The notes: generated by a model from the letters alone, not told the origin. Shown: positions 8,537 to 17,025, counted from the first letter of the stretch. The stretch is DNA of 45,524 bases from a virus (IMGVR_UViG_3300033145_000223:1-45524); one strand, 5' to 3'. Made by a program: numbers and translations.

Positions 8537-10170
8537 GCCGGATTCTCCGCTGATAATTTCAGGATGTTAGCCCGATTCGCCGCACGGAATTCCTCGCGCT
8601 CTTTTTCCTGCTCGGGTGTAGAATTCCCCACAGTCGCTATCCACGGCAAGACAAGCCCTTTGCTTTCTGCATATTCTTGTTCGGCGGCTCGCTGGTCAAG
8701 AAGCTCTCGCCAGTCCTTTCCCTGCGATTCTGCGATCTCAGATAGTGTCGTACTGCCGGTTTCAAGCTCAATAATATTCGCGGCAGCCGCCTTCGCCGGG
8801 TCAATCCACGGCCTCGCAGGTTTGATCCATTTATCCTCAAGATATGCCTCTTTCCATTCCGGGTCTGACATATACCCCGGAGCGTCAAGTAAGCCCTGCA
8901 AGATGCAGACATCCGTAAACGCATCTCGGATCGGCTGCAAGAAGTTCTCTATAAAATCCTGCTGAATGGCGTCGATTGACTTGTTGAGTTCGATGAGTGC
9001 CTGCCGCTGCGAGGAGAAGTTGCCCTTTGAATAATCCCGCTTTATCAACGAAAAATCAAGACCGATACCCGCCGCATACTCGCTGATCTGCTGATCCATG
9101 TACGCGACGATGTCTTTGTTCGGTCTCACCGGGTCATGGAAGTCAAGCGTCTGACCTTGCGGAAGTTTTATGACTCGCGCCGGTTCCATGATAGTTTCCG
9201 TATCCCCAAGTGGAGTCACGCCATTGTCGTCGGCGGCTTTCTTGCATCCCAGACCGTCCAGATCACCAAGATCATACTCCATGTCGTAGGTGAGCGTCGC
9301 CGTCATCGTCGCTTCCATGCGAGCGGCAAGCAATTCATAGGCGTCCAGCATCGTGAGATGCCTGCCCTTGACCATCGAGGCGACAAGCTGTGAGATTCCG
9401 AGGAGTTGGCGCACACGGTCGTGTCGGAAATAGTGAATCACCCTGTCGGCAAGTACGCGGATCGAATTCGTGAAATAGTTGTCAGTGCCCTCTGTGTAGA
9501 AGTGATATGCGACCGCCACATTTTTGCTATTGACCTCGATGCCGTTGACAACCGCGTTGCCCTTGTAACTCGTAATCGAATTGTCAAGCTGCTCGACTTC
9601 AAGCATCTGGAGAGACAGGCCGGGGATATTGCCCAAGCGATTTTCAACATGGATTATGACGAACGCATTGCCGACGATGAACGCCTCGCGGTCTCCCACG
9701 CGCTGACAGGCAACAAAGTTCTTTTTCTGCTCGTAATCGACGTGCTCTTTTTTCGTTGCCCAACGTCTGAATAGCTGGTCTTTGCGCTTGTTGAAATCAA
9801 TCAGCGGCTCTCCGGTTTTCGGATTCCGCGCCACGCCACGCGGTTTGAGACCCGTGCCGACAGCGTGCCTTCCCCGTCCGTCAGCCGCGCTTGCCGCCGC
9901 CCAGAAATCGCGGACTGTCTGACGGACTCGCGCTGTAATTACCGGCAAATCCTCTGTGATTTCCGTGCGAGAGGAAACAGAAGTCCACGGCCAATCCCGC
10001 GTTGTGCGGTTTATCTTTGCCGCGTCATGGACTGCGAGGAGTTCTTTTTTGTTCTTTTTGATTGCCTTATTCTTGGCAAGTTCTCTATCGAGGTCTCGCT
10101 TCGCGCGGAGTTTCTCTGCCTTATCCCTGTAATTCTGTGCAAGTTGCTTGTCTGATTTTCGCTTTGCCAC
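8533..10170 (-). CDS. portal protein, lambda gpB family
   Basis: 545 residues, GTG start overlapping the previous stop as TAGTG. After a lysine-rich N-terminus the protein carries the features of lambda-type portals: an early WPWTSV segment, a R..VRDFW helix, and a later stretch with ISEYAAGIGLDFSLIKRDYS followed by FSSQRQALIE that matches the clip/stem part of this family. It forms the dodecameric ring at the capsid vertex through which TerL pumps DNA. Position between the gpW-like gene and the protease/capsid fusion is the standard lambda order. Length agrees with the family (about 500-550). Confidence 0.9.
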   Translation of the reverse strand: MAKRKSDKQLAQNYRDKAEKLRAKRDLDRELAKNKAIKKNKKELLAVHDAAKINRTTRDWPWTSVSSRTEITEDLPVITARVRQTVRDFWAAASAADGRGRHAVGTGLKPRGVARNPKTGEPLIDFNKRKDQLFRRWATKKEHVDYEQKKNFVACQRVGDREAFIVGNAFVIIHVENRLGNIPGLSLQMLEVEQLDNSITSYKGNAVVNGIEVNSKNVAVAYHFYTEGTDNYFTNSIRVLADRVIHYFRHDRVRQLLGISQLVASMVKGRHLTMLDAYELLAARMEATMTATLTYDMEYDLGDLDGLGCKKAADDNGVTPLGDTETIMEPARVIKLPQGQTLDFHDPVRPNKDIVAYMDQQISEYAAGIGLDFSLIKRDYSKGNFSSQRQALIELNKSIDAIQQDFIENFLQPIRDAFTDVCILQGLLDAPGYMSDPEWKEAYLEDKWIKPARPWIDPAKAAAANIIELETGSTTLSEIAESQGKDWRELLDQRAAEQEYAESKGLVLPWIATVGNSTPEQEKEREEFRAANRANILKLSAENPA

Positions 10171-10400
10171 TATGACGGCTCCCGAAATACACCGAGGACT
10201 GGCCGCTTTTGAGCGGCTGTCTGGTCTTCTTTGTTCATCTGGGTTTTCCAGTATTTGAGCTGGTCGTTGAGTTGGTCAAGCTCGATACGAAGCTTCTTGC
10301 GGCCTGCCGTGCCGGTCTCCTGCATCATCTCTTCGGTGATCTTATAAATCGCCTCTTGAGTGATATTGTACATTTCTTCTGCTGTGTACGTTGCGGCCAT
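10170..10400 (-). CDS. gpW-like head-tail joining protein
   Basis: 76 residues, mainly helical: Y..EEMYNITQEAIYKITEE, then a turn with GTAGRKK and a second helix RIELDQLNDQLKYW. Lambda gpW (68 residues) lies at the same place between large terminase and portal and has comparable size and a helix-turn-helix build, so the role is inferred from position. There is no Shine-Dalgarno site before ATG 10400. A promoter ends six bases upstream, so the mRNA probably begins at the start codon. It is the first gene of the late structural transcript. Confidence 0.6.
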   Translation of the reverse strand: MAATYTAEEMYNITQEAIYKITEEMMQETGTAGRKKLRIELDQLNDQLKYWKTQMNKEDQTAAQKRPVLGVFREPS

Positions 10401-10406
10401 GTATTT

Positions 10407-10435
10407 ATTATCGGACGTTGGGAGGGTAAATTCAA
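10407..10435 (-). promoter_or_regulatory. late promoter giving a leaderless mRNA
   Basis: On the minus strand there is TTGAAT (10435-10430), a 17-base spacer, and GATAAT (10412-10407). The predicted start of transcription, 6-7 bases further on, falls on the A of ATG 10400. The gene has no ribosome binding site, in contrast to almost all others in the window, which makes the promoter and the leaderless start support each other. Confidence 0.7.
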
Positions 10436-10476
10436 GGGGCCATCTTTGCGGCGTGGAATAAAGCGGTATTTGGGGG

Positions 10477-10495
10477 GTGTAGGAAATCCCTACAC
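10477..10495. promoter_or_regulatory. inverted repeat upstream of the late promoter (possible operator)
   Basis: GTGTAGG and CCTACAC form a perfect 7-bp inverted repeat with a 5-base centre, about 42 bases upstream of the -35 box. No T run follows, so it is not a terminator. An activator or repressor site for late transcription is plausible but unproven. The rest of the 168-base gap (10401-10568) shows nothing else. Confidence 0.4.
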
Positions 10496-10568
10496 AATCA
10501 AGCGCGGTGTGAATTCGCGGAGATTGAGCGAGAAGTGAAAATAATTGCTGTGAATTTTCAAATCGTTG

Positions 10569-10799
10569 TTATTTCACGAGGTTTTTGTACTCTTCTGGTG
10601 TGAGCAACACAAATTCTCGTATCTCGTTATCACCCATACCTAAATCCGGGCAATAAGCACGTCCGCAACACACGCCCTTGCACACGAAACGAACATTCTT
10701 AACAACAACCCCATCGTCACATAATGCACGCGGTTTTGTGAAGTGAAATTCCGTTGATTCTGCGGCAATTCTACGGGAAAAATAAACTACGGTAGCCAT
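10569..10799 (-). CDS. small cysteine-containing protein
   Basis: 76 residues from ATG 10799 behind TAGGAGG. Four cysteines lie in the middle (C..GVCCGRAYC), consistent with one metal site, and the end FVLLTPEEYKNLV is an amphipathic helix. It is the last gene before the late promoter gap. Function not recognised. Confidence 0.6.
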   Translation of the reverse strand: MATVVYFSRRIAAESTEFHFTKPRALCDDGVVVKNVRFVCKGVCCGRAYCPDLGMGDNEIREFVLLTPEEYKNLVK

Positions 10800-10807
10800 G
10801 ATACCTC

Positions 10808-11101
10808 CTATTTCACAACGACTTTTTCCACATTTAGGCAGTGAGAGCACTTGCAATACCGCAAATCGCCGTCTGTGGCGATTACAAGCCAGCGGATGTC
10901 CTTCGCTTTGTTGAGACAATGCGGGCAATCGAGATTGTCAAGATGCTGTGCAAGGCGGAGTTTGCGCCCTGATTGATCCTTTTTCGCCGCGATTTCCGCG
11001 TTTTTCTTCTTCGTCTCCGCGCCGCGCTGCTGTGGCGAGAGGTCTTGTTTGTCCGGGTCCGGTACGGCGCGAAGGTTCGACGTGCGTTCTTTGCTGGACA
11101 T
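10808..11101 (-). CDS. zinc-ribbon protein with basic N-terminal half
   Basis: 97 residues from ATG 11101 behind AAGGAG. The first half is strongly charged (Lys/Arg/Glu, probably a free helix). The second half has CPHC and, after 26 residues, CSHC, a four-cysteine zinc ribbon. Such proteins often touch nucleic acid or RNA polymerase. It lies in the run of small zinc proteins just downstream of TerL. No family identified. Confidence 0.65.
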   Translation of the reverse strand: MSSKERTSNLRAVPDPDKQDLSPQQRGAETKKKNAEIAAKKDQSGRKLRLAQHLDNLDCPHCLNKAKDIRWLVIATDGDLRYCKCSHCLNVEKVVVK

Positions 11102-11111
11102 TGGTTTCTCC

Positions 11112-11315
11112 TTAAATTGTGTATCGCTCGATAACATGATTATCATCGTAAATTTGCACATCTGGACTTGGGCAAGGCGATTGAACGGATATTACTCTGA
11201 GTTTGAGTATCTTGTTTCCCTTGCAAAAAACACAGTGCTCATAAATATTCTCATCCACACGGTTTCCAAGCCCAGTGCCTCTACACGCGAAACATTCTAC
11301 GGTAATGACTTTCAT
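11112..11315 (-). CDS. small DnaJ-type zinc-knuckle protein
   Basis: 67 residues; the start ATG 11315 is chosen because AAGGAG precedes it. CFACRGTG and CVFCKGN are two DnaJ-like CxxCxG knuckles separated by about 18 residues. No J domain is present. The same motif pair occurs in several other short genes here. Function unknown. Confidence 0.65.
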   Translation of the reverse strand: MKVITVECFACRGTGLGNRVDENIYEHCVFCKGNKILKLRVISVQSPCPSPDVQIYDDNHVIERYTI

Positions 11316-11326
11316 CGGCTTCTCCT

Positions 11327-11536
11327 TTATGCAAGACGGTAGTCCACGTAACCGCACGCGGGGCAGTGAATGTTTTTTTGCTGCGGATTGCCCGTCAACG
11401 TCATACAAGGCGACGAACCCCACAACTCCTTGCCGCATTCCGGGCACTCTATGCCGTTCGGATGTGGTTTCATCCTTTCATCTGCGACCTTATACGCCTC
11501 CCGGCGACTCTCGTTGTGTTCTGCAAGCGTTTTCAT
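11327..11536 (-). CDS. zinc-ribbon protein
   Basis: 69 residues, ATG 11536 behind AAGGAG, 11 bases downstream of TerL. CPECGKELWG and CPACGYVDY, 25 residues apart, form a standard zinc ribbon after a charged helical N-terminus. No partner can be named. Confidence 0.65.
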   Translation of the reverse strand: MKTLAEHNESRREAYKVADERMKPHPNGIECPECGKELWGSSPCMTLTGNPQQKNIHCPACGYVDYRLA

Positions 11537-11546
11537 CGGCTTCTCC

Positions 11547-14500
11547 TTAAATTAGGTGGTCAAAAGACTTCTGCTCCCATGCGGTAGATTTCTTTTTCTT
11601 CTTCTTCGGTATCGGCTTTGGATTCTCAAGCTCTGCAATCTGACGCTCCCGGAATTTCTGGAAATGACCGGCTTGAGGCAACATGTGGACAAACAGCATA
11701 TATGCCGCCGCAACCTGGTACACCTCGCAGTTTCCGCAGATTACGACCTTGCCGTTTCTCCTGACAATCAAAGTTCCATTCGGAACAGTGGCACAATAAA
11801 CCATCCCGTCATAATGCACGTTCTTGAATATCGGTCGATGAATCTTGTCTTTTCCGTATCTGTTGAGATGACATTGTTTTGTGAGTTTTCTGGATACATG
11901 ATACTGGTCAACTGTGTTTTCCCCATATCGACCTCGTATATTATATGGTTTCGCTTTTCTTGTTTTCATCACTGTGGCAGAACCGACCTTCAAAAACAAT
12001 TCCTGAATATCATCGGCAAGACGCTTGCTCACCGTAGCGTACCATTCACGCCCATTATCTACCCAACCATCTCCAGCGATTGCACCCCGAAGATATGCTT
12101 CAATCACATTCGGGGAAGCGTCTTTAATCCACTGTGGAATAAACTTCGTATATTTATCTCCGAGTTTCCTTACAAGATTATACGCTTGCTGCCGTGAAAT
12201 CACAAAACCTCTGTCAGTTTCATTGAATCCCCACGGCATTTTTCCTAATACCCTCCGTAGAACTTCTCTTCCTTCACCTTCATTTTGATAAATCACAACA
12301 CGCCTTTTTATGCTTGACGGTTGCGATCTGTGAATTATTGACTGGCAACAACCTTCTGCGATATACCAGCCAAGAAATTCAGCCAAATGCTCCGCGTCCA
12401 CACGTTTTTTTTCATCATATCGAGTAGCGGGAAGCTCGTAATACTCAACTCCGGTTCCAATCCAATTTGAAGCAGTTTTTAATCGGCTGTTCTTTGTCAA
12501 CTCACATGCTTTTCTGATATTGATATTACCCCGCTGGCTCAAACATACCATTCTATGGTTAGGGGTTACAAGCATATCAAGACGACTTCCACGCTCACCT
12601 CCGATCTTCACCATATCACCGCAATGCCACTTACTTATGATTTCTGATGGTTGCTGATACTCAATAAGGTCTTTTTCGATATTCACGGTCGCAAGAATGT
12701 CGTATTTGTCTATGTTTTTGAAATACTTCCACCCTCCGCGAGTAAGCACTTCGGTTTCCTCGTCATAGCAGTCACGATAGTCGATACGGACACTCGCTTC
12801 CTTCGGAACCCATCGCGGCTCCTGCTTTCGACCTACCGGAACCTTCTGCATATTGCCCATGTGCAGATTATACTCGATTGATTTGCCCTTTTCCGAGCGA
12901 TTTAGATGCCACATTTCCGCCTCGTCGGTATCCCCCGTACCAACGGTGATAAGATCGGTTAATACATCCTGGCACTGAAGAACGTCAATCCACCATAAAT
13001 ACAGGTTCGGGGCGGTCTTTTTCTTCTTTATACGGCGATAACGGCGGTCTTTTCTCGCATTTTGCTCGTTAGCATACTCCCTACCGCGCCAAAACGGGAG
13101 GCCTTCCTTTGAACTCGCCGCGCCTTTGATAGCCAATACCCGCCTATCATCGACACGTTGCACCCATTCGTACACCTGGGTCGTCCTCGATTTCTCCTCG
13201 TCCTTTAGTTTCGTGCCGCCCGAATCGATTAAAAGCAGTTCAACGCGCATCGGATGAAGCCGCCCGTCCTCGATAGGCCATTGATAGTTCAATATCTTCG
13301 ACCGCACGTCCTCGAATGAGTGGAGGATGCCGTGATAGACACGTTGACTCCGCATACCCGCGCCCCACGCCCGAACTACAACGTAAAAATGATCGTGCTG
13401 TGTATCGACAGTCGCAATCAGCTTTTGACCCCACAGCGGCACGATCCCCTCGTCGTGTGTCGCGCATTTCACCTTGTCGTCGTAAACAGACGCCTTGACA
13501 TCCTTGAGCAAGTCCTCGAATGGTAATCCGAGGGTCTCCGTTCGGAATGTGTACTGCTTGTGTCGGTCTCCAAGCGCCTCGACATAAAGAACCGCGATAT
13601 TTCGCCATGTTTCCCACAGGCAATAAAGTCCGCCACACTGCAAGCCGAGCGTAGTGCCTTGCGGCCACTTCTCGACAGCCTCCGCGTCTGTGATTTTGCC
13701 GTCTAAAGTGCCCCATTTACCCGCCTTGACCATCGCATCTCGCTCTTTTTCCTCGATTCGTCCACCGCATTCCTGGCAAATGTAGTACGTTCCCTGGTCT
13801 TTTATCCACTCAATAGTCTCTTTTCGGGATTCGTCCTTGAGCGAAAGGTACTTTAGCTGCTGAAATATGAGCGGAATCCGCTTGCCACACCGCGGACACG
13901 GGACTAAAAAGTAGAGTTGATACGTACTCTCGGTGAACAGCGTGTAAATCTGGCCTGTACGGAGCGTCGGTGTACTGATATTGATCTGCATCTTGCGATT
14001 TGTGTAGGTCCGCATCCGGGTCCAGGTCCGGCCAACCGGATTTGGTTCCGCGCCGCCCCATTCTTGGAATTTGTCCACCTCGTCACAGATAACACGCCTC
14101 ATAGGGTTTCCCGCGGTAGACGCCGCGGAGCCGGACCACATGAGATGCAGGATGAACGAATTATTGAGCTTGATCTGCGATTTCTGCATGTCCGTCATTT
14201 TCGCCGGCAACAACGGCTTGAGAATCGGCAAATATCGCATCATCGGAGCCACACGGTTGCTGATAAAGAACTTGCCGGTCTTTTCATCTGGGAATGCGAC
14301 GCCCATCGGATCAGGTTCACGGGACGCCCAATACGCAATCAGGTTAAGAGCAGCCCGCGTATATCCCATCTGCCCGGCCTTGACTGCCGCAATCCGCTCG
14401 ACACCGGGAGCAACACACAAATCCATAAGCCCGCGGAGATATGGCGTGAGTTCATTTCGCCACGGGCCGGGATGCGCGGACTGATCTTGCGGGAGAACGA

Positions 14501-14594
14501 GATACTCTTCCGCCCACTCGGAGGGCTTGAGCGGCGGCGGGACGTGCCACGCCTCGCGCTCTGGTGGTGTGAAAATATTAATTCGTGGGATCAT
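11547..14594 (-). CDS. terminase large subunit (GpA family) interrupted by an intein
   Basis: The 1015-residue precursor contains a 668-residue terminase split by a 347-residue intein (residues 609-955). The ATPase half has a Walker-A-like KAGQMGYTR (72-80) and a Walker B RRVICDEVDKF (166-176). A zinc pair CPRC...CQEC lies at 233-276. The nuclease half has TVDTQHD (about 395-401), LLLIDSGG (453-460) and YRD just before the intein, rejoined to CEVYQVAAAYM after splicing, the GpA-type C-terminal signature. TerL cuts concatemers and drives DNA into the prohead through the portal. The C-terminus is lysine-rich. Start ATG 14594 has AAGGAA upstream and overlaps the previous gene by 17 bases. Confidence 0.92.
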   Translation of the reverse strand: MIPRINIFTPPEREAWHVPPPLKPSEWAEEYLVLPQDQSAHPGPWRNELTPYLRGLMDLCVAPGVERIAAVKAGQMGYTRAALNLIAYWASREPDPMGVAFPDEKTGKFFISNRVAPMMRYLPILKPLLPAKMTDMQKSQIKLNNSFILHLMWSGSAASTAGNPMRRVICDEVDKFQEWGGAEPNPVGRTWTRMRTYTNRKMQINISTPTLRTGQIYTLFTESTYQLYFLVPCPRCGKRIPLIFQQLKYLSLKDESRKETIEWIKDQGTYYICQECGGRIEEKERDAMVKAGKWGTLDGKITDAEAVEKWPQGTTLGLQCGGLYCLWETWRNIAVLYVEALGDRHKQYTFRTETLGLPFEDLLKDVKASVYDDKVKCATHDEGIVPLWGQKLIATVDTQHDHFYVVVRAWGAGMRSQRVYHGILHSFEDVRSKILNYQWPIEDGRLHPMRVELLLIDSGGTKLKDEEKSRTTQVYEWVQRVDDRRVLAIKGAASSKEGLPFWRGREYANEQNARKDRRYRRIKKKKTAPNLYLWWIDVLQCQDVLTDLITVGTGDTDEAEMWHLNRSEKGKSIEYNLHMGNMQKVPVGRKQEPRWVPKEASVRIDYRDCYDEETEVLTRGGWKYFKNIDKYDILATVNIEKDLIEYQQPSEIISKWHCGDMVKIGGERGSRLDMLVTPNHRMVCLSQRGNINIRKACELTKNSRLKTASNWIGTGVEYYELPATRYDEKKRVDAEHLAEFLGWYIAEGCCQSIIHRSQPSSIKRRVVIYQNEGEGREVLRRVLGKMPWGFNETDRGFVISRQQAYNLVRKLGDKYTKFIPQWIKDASPNVIEAYLRGAIAGDGWVDNGREWYATVSKRLADDIQELFLKVGSATVMKTRKAKPYNIRGRYGENTVDQYHVSRKLTKQCHLNRYGKDKIHRPIFKNVHYDGMVYCATVPNGTLIVRRNGKVVICGNCEVYQVAAAYMLFVHMLPQAGHFQKFRERQIAELENPKPIPKKKKKKSTAWEQKSFDHLI
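11730..12770 (-). other. intein with LAGLIDADG homing endonuclease, inside TerL
   Basis: The intein starts at Cys609 (block A: C-YDEETEVLTRGGW) and ends at Asn955 (ATVPNGTLIVRRNGK then ICGN), followed by Cys956 as the +1 nucleophile. Block B is VTPNHRMV with the expected T..H. Two LAGLIDADG helices are visible, LAEFLGWYIAEG (737-748) and YLRGAIAGDGW (834-844), so the homing endonuclease looks intact and the element may be mobile. The penultimate residue is Gly rather than the more common His. The insertion point follows Asp608, a probable active-site residue of the terminase nuclease. Confidence 0.92.
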
Positions 14595-14799
14595 TTATTT
14601 CCTTGAATTCCACAACCGTTTCGCTGAAATCAAGTGTAACGCTCGTGCATTGGCATTGAGAACACTTCCGCGCGTTTATCACCACAGGATAACGAGTCCC
14701 GTTGAAATCTTTGTATTTCATCTGAATATCCTGAATCCACCGGAATCCGCAATTATCACAAACGACATACGGGGGTTGACTCATTACAAAATTATACAT
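14578..14799 (-). CDS. zinc-ribbon protein before TerL
   Basis: 73 residues from ATG 14799 behind AAGGAGG. CDNCGFRW and CSQCQC, about 30 residues apart, form a zinc ribbon; the C-terminal third is acidic. It overlaps the TerL start, so translation is probably coupled. Function not recognised. Confidence 0.65.
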   Translation of the reverse strand: MYNFVMSQPPYVVCDNCGFRWIQDIQMKYKDFNGTRYPVVINARKCSQCQCTSVTLDFSETVVEFKEINDPTN

Positions 14800-15335
14800 C
14801 ATTCCTCCTTTTTGCCGTGCGTGCCGGTGGTGGTCGTGACGTTGGCGAATAAAGGGGCTGTGTGAATTCCTGTGTAATCGTGCCAACTCAAAAATAGCGA
14901 TATGCCATTTGTCGGACATGTCGTCTGGTGTGTAAATCCTTGAATCGGAGTTTTCATCAACTCGAAAATCATGCCCTCGTGATTTCCACCACAAGCAGAG
15001 CATCCTTTCACGTCAACAATCAAGTCTATTTCGATGTTTGGTGGAAACTTCTTCGGTGTTGACGCCTTGCCGTCTGTGTTCATGTACAGGGGATCGCCCT
15101 CCCGAATCTTCTCACCGCCAATATCGACCGGGGCTTCGACGCAGTTGAAATTCATCTTTGCTTTCATCCCGTTTTTTCGCTCGATAATCCCCGCGAACTT
15201 CTTCGCAAATTTCACGAAGTTCGGCTCGTCAAAACAAAGTTTCCCGGAATCGTCAATCGGCAATCGCTCCTGTTGCCCTGACCACCACAAGAGCACTTGC
15301 GAGATTAAATGCAATAGCATCAGTTCATCAGTCAT
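14799..15335 (-). CDS. unknown protein with CxxC motif
   Basis: 178 residues from ATG 15335 (GTG 15338 is also in frame). The N-terminus is a hydrophobic helix with WW; the middle is beta-rich with VDIGGEKIREGDPLYM, resembling a small barrel. One CSACGG motif near residue 111 plus a later Cys may bind zinc. It overlaps both neighbours by one to four bases. No family identified. Confidence 0.6.
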   Translation of the reverse strand: MTDELMLLHLISQVLLWWSGQQERLPIDDSGKLCFDEPNFVKFAKKFAGIIERKNGMKAKMNFNCVEAPVDIGGEKIREGDPLYMNTDGKASTPKKFPPNIEIDLIVDVKGCSACGGNHEGMIFELMKTPIQGFTHQTTCPTNGISLFLSWHDYTGIHTAPLFANVTTTTGTHGKKEE

Positions 15336-15652
15336 CACTCCTCCTTTTCAAACGAACCATAAGTCAACGATTGTCGCAATGGCTCTGGGACATCCTTATC
15401 ACGCGGAAGCCGATAAAGGCCGTCCGGCGTATCGACAACACGACCCTTGAACCGGCTTATCTTCATCGACTTCGCTTGGATGCTTTCGAGGGCAGTAAGA
15501 ATACGGCCTAATTCTACGTGCATATCATGGTCATCGACAACCTTGATATGATAAAGTAGGTCTGTGATATTGCCTTGAAATCGCTCGACGACACCTACAA
15601 TCCTGCCGTATGTCTGATAATAAACTTCGTTCTTGGTTTCTTCGTCGGTCAT
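15335..15652 (-). CDS. unknown protein
   Basis: 105 residues, ATG 15652 behind AAGGAGG. The first 65 residues look helical (including DLLYHIKVVDDHDMHVELGR), then a basic segment with SRFKGRVVDTPDGLYRLP. It sits in a tightly packed run of small genes between the terminase subunits. Function not recognised. Confidence 0.55.
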   Translation of the reverse strand: MTDEETKNEVYYQTYGRIVGVVERFQGNITDLLYHIKVVDDHDMHVELGRILTALESIQAKSMKISRFKGRVVDTPDGLYRLPRDKDVPEPLRQSLTYGSFEKEE

Positions 15653-15663
15653 CGTTCCTCCTT

Positions 15664-16314
15664 TCAAATTGCCAGTTCCTCAATATGGCCACCGGATAAC
15701 GCAAACGCCGTGTCGCGCTCTCCCGCCGCCTTTATAATCGCGCCCGTCACGCTTAATGCCCTGTCAATGCGCCGCTGATATGACTTCCTCGCACGCGGAT
15801 CGACGAAACCAGCGCCGTAAACTTGCGAGGACGGGTTATGCAAGTACACGCCAACCTCATCGGGAATAAAATGAAAATATAGATTAAACAGGTCGTTTGA
15901 TATTGCCTGTACGTCAGCGGAAACAAGTAACACCACGTCTCTCCGTTGTAAGATTGCCGCGAGGTCAACACATCGCATTGCGCTGGCGAATATGTCAACC
16001 TCACGCTCTACAACAAGCATGTTCTGTCCAGTTTTCAGCTTCTTGGCAAGCTCCACAACATAGTATCCGAAGCCGAATCCGATCACAATCAGAAGATCGT
16101 TACGTCCGAAGAATATCCCACGCGCTCTTTTCTTCGCCTCCGCTACCGGATCGTGAGTAGAGTGTAGGGTTATCCAGCCGTTCCTGCCGAGCACGCGGAG
16201 CGACGGGCCGGAGGTTTCCTCGATTGTGAGGAACCCTGGAGGCCGTAGTACTTGCGCGACGAGACGCTTGCCGTGCCTGCGAAGATGTTTGAGATTTTCA
16301 GAGAAGATCGTCAC
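15664..16314 (-). CDS. Maf-type glycosyltransferase N-terminal domain protein (MptE/DUF115-related)
   Basis: The 216-residue protein has the pattern of the N-terminal Rossmann-like domain found in motility-associated (Maf) glycosyltransferases: ITLHSTHDPVAEAKKRA, then VIGFGFGYYVVELAKKL, then MLVVEREVDIFASAMR and a DVVLLVSAD strand. In full Maf proteins this precedes the MptE-like catalytic domain, which is absent here, so the phage copy is only the first part. The glycine-rich GFGFGYY loop could bind a nucleotide. The role is not known; modification or recognition of a sugar is a guess based on the family. Confidence 0.6.
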   Translation of the reverse strand: MTIFSENLKHLRRHGKRLVAQVLRPPGFLTIEETSGPSLRVLGRNGWITLHSTHDPVAEAKKRARGIFFGRNDLLIVIGFGFGYYVVELAKKLKTGQNMLVVEREVDIFASAMRCVDLAAILQRRDVVLLVSADVQAISNDLFNLYFHFIPDEVGVYLHNPSSQVYGAGFVDPRARKSYQRRIDRALSVTGAIIKAAGERDTAFALSGGHIEELAI

Positions 16315-16487
16315 TCGTTCTCCTGTCTGATCTCGATATTGACGCGCTCCATAATACCACCCATCTTCGACATAAGCCGCTCCGCAACTACATACTCCTT
16401 TTTAGTCATTGAATCCGTTATTGGAGAATTAGCAGCCCAATGAATTCCCGCCTTTGTCTCGTCTATTGCGATGGTGATGTTAAGCAT
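16311..16487 (-). CDS. small unknown protein
   Basis: 58 residues, ATG 16487 behind GGGGAGGTGACGA, overlapping the previous gene by 25 bases and the next start by four. The sequence begins with a beta strand (LNITIAID) and ends in a charged helix containing KKEYVVAERLMSKMG. No recognised family. Confidence 0.55.
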   Translation of the reverse strand: MLNITIAIDETKAGIHWAANSPITDSMTKKEYVVAERLMSKMGGIMERVNIEIRQENE

Positions 16488-16816
16488 TCGTCACCTCCCC
16501 ATCTTGGCAGTGTGAAGCCGTGATCGTAGAAAAGCCCGATAGCAGCAAGCGCCTTTGTAGCACTATATAAATCGAGGCCGCAATGGAGATACAATCTCAC
16601 GGCATCAATCAGATTTTCCCAAGTGCAGACATGCCGTAGAATTCCCTGGATAATATTTACGTGGAGGTTCAGGAAATCTCGTCGGTCGCGCTGTCGGAGT
16701 TCTTCCCACAAACTCTGCATGGCAGCCTCAAATTCGTCACGCTCTATAATAATCTGTCTTCCATGCACATCGTGCCCATACCGACAATCCGGCATCTGAT
16801 CGTTATCTTGCGTCAT
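16463..16816 (-). CDS. unknown helical protein
   Basis: 117 residues; ATG 16816 overlaps the stop of the membrane protein gene. Residues 26-90 form long helices (ELRQRDRRDFLNLHVNI then ENLIDAVRLYL). No metal or catalytic motif is clear. Function not recognised. Confidence 0.55.
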   Translation of the reverse strand: MTQDNDQMPDCRYGHDVHGRQIIIERDEFEAAMQSLWEELRQRDRRDFLNLHVNIIQGILRHVCTWENLIDAVRLYLHCGLDLYSATKALAAIGLFYDHGFTLPRWGGDECLTSPSQ

Positions 16817-17025
16817 TCGTCCTCCATTTTCTTCTCGATCACATCAAGCCGCTTTTCGATCCGGTCGAGTTGTGTTGGCTTGTCCCGCAAGAGCGGTAGC
16901 CCATATGCTAACAAAATGGCAAGTGGGGCAAGAACCACTGTAACAACAATCATTTTGGTCAGGAGAGGGCATCTGTCCATACCAGCGTCAATCAGGGAAA
17001 AAACGAAGTCTTTAATTTTCCCCAT
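16813..17025 (-). CDS. small membrane protein with C-terminal coiled coil
   Basis: 70 residues from ATG 17025, preceded by GAGGGGGGTG. One hydrophobic stretch (about 22-46, TKMIVVTVVLAPLAILLAY) is followed by a short heptad-like helix DRIEKRLDVIEKKMED. Size and layout would suit a holin or an XhlA-like lysis accessory, but no endolysin is adjacent, so this is only a possibility. Confidence 0.6.
   Translation of the reverse strand: MGKIKDFVFSLIDAGMDRCPLLTKMIVVTVVLAPLAILLAYGLPLLRDKPTQLDRIEKRLDVIEKKMEDE

Noticed and set aside
14578-15003. 141-residue frame starting at 15003
   Set aside because: The first 68 codons overlap the upstream gene and have no ribosome binding site; the good GGAGG site supports the shorter 73-residue protein from 14799.
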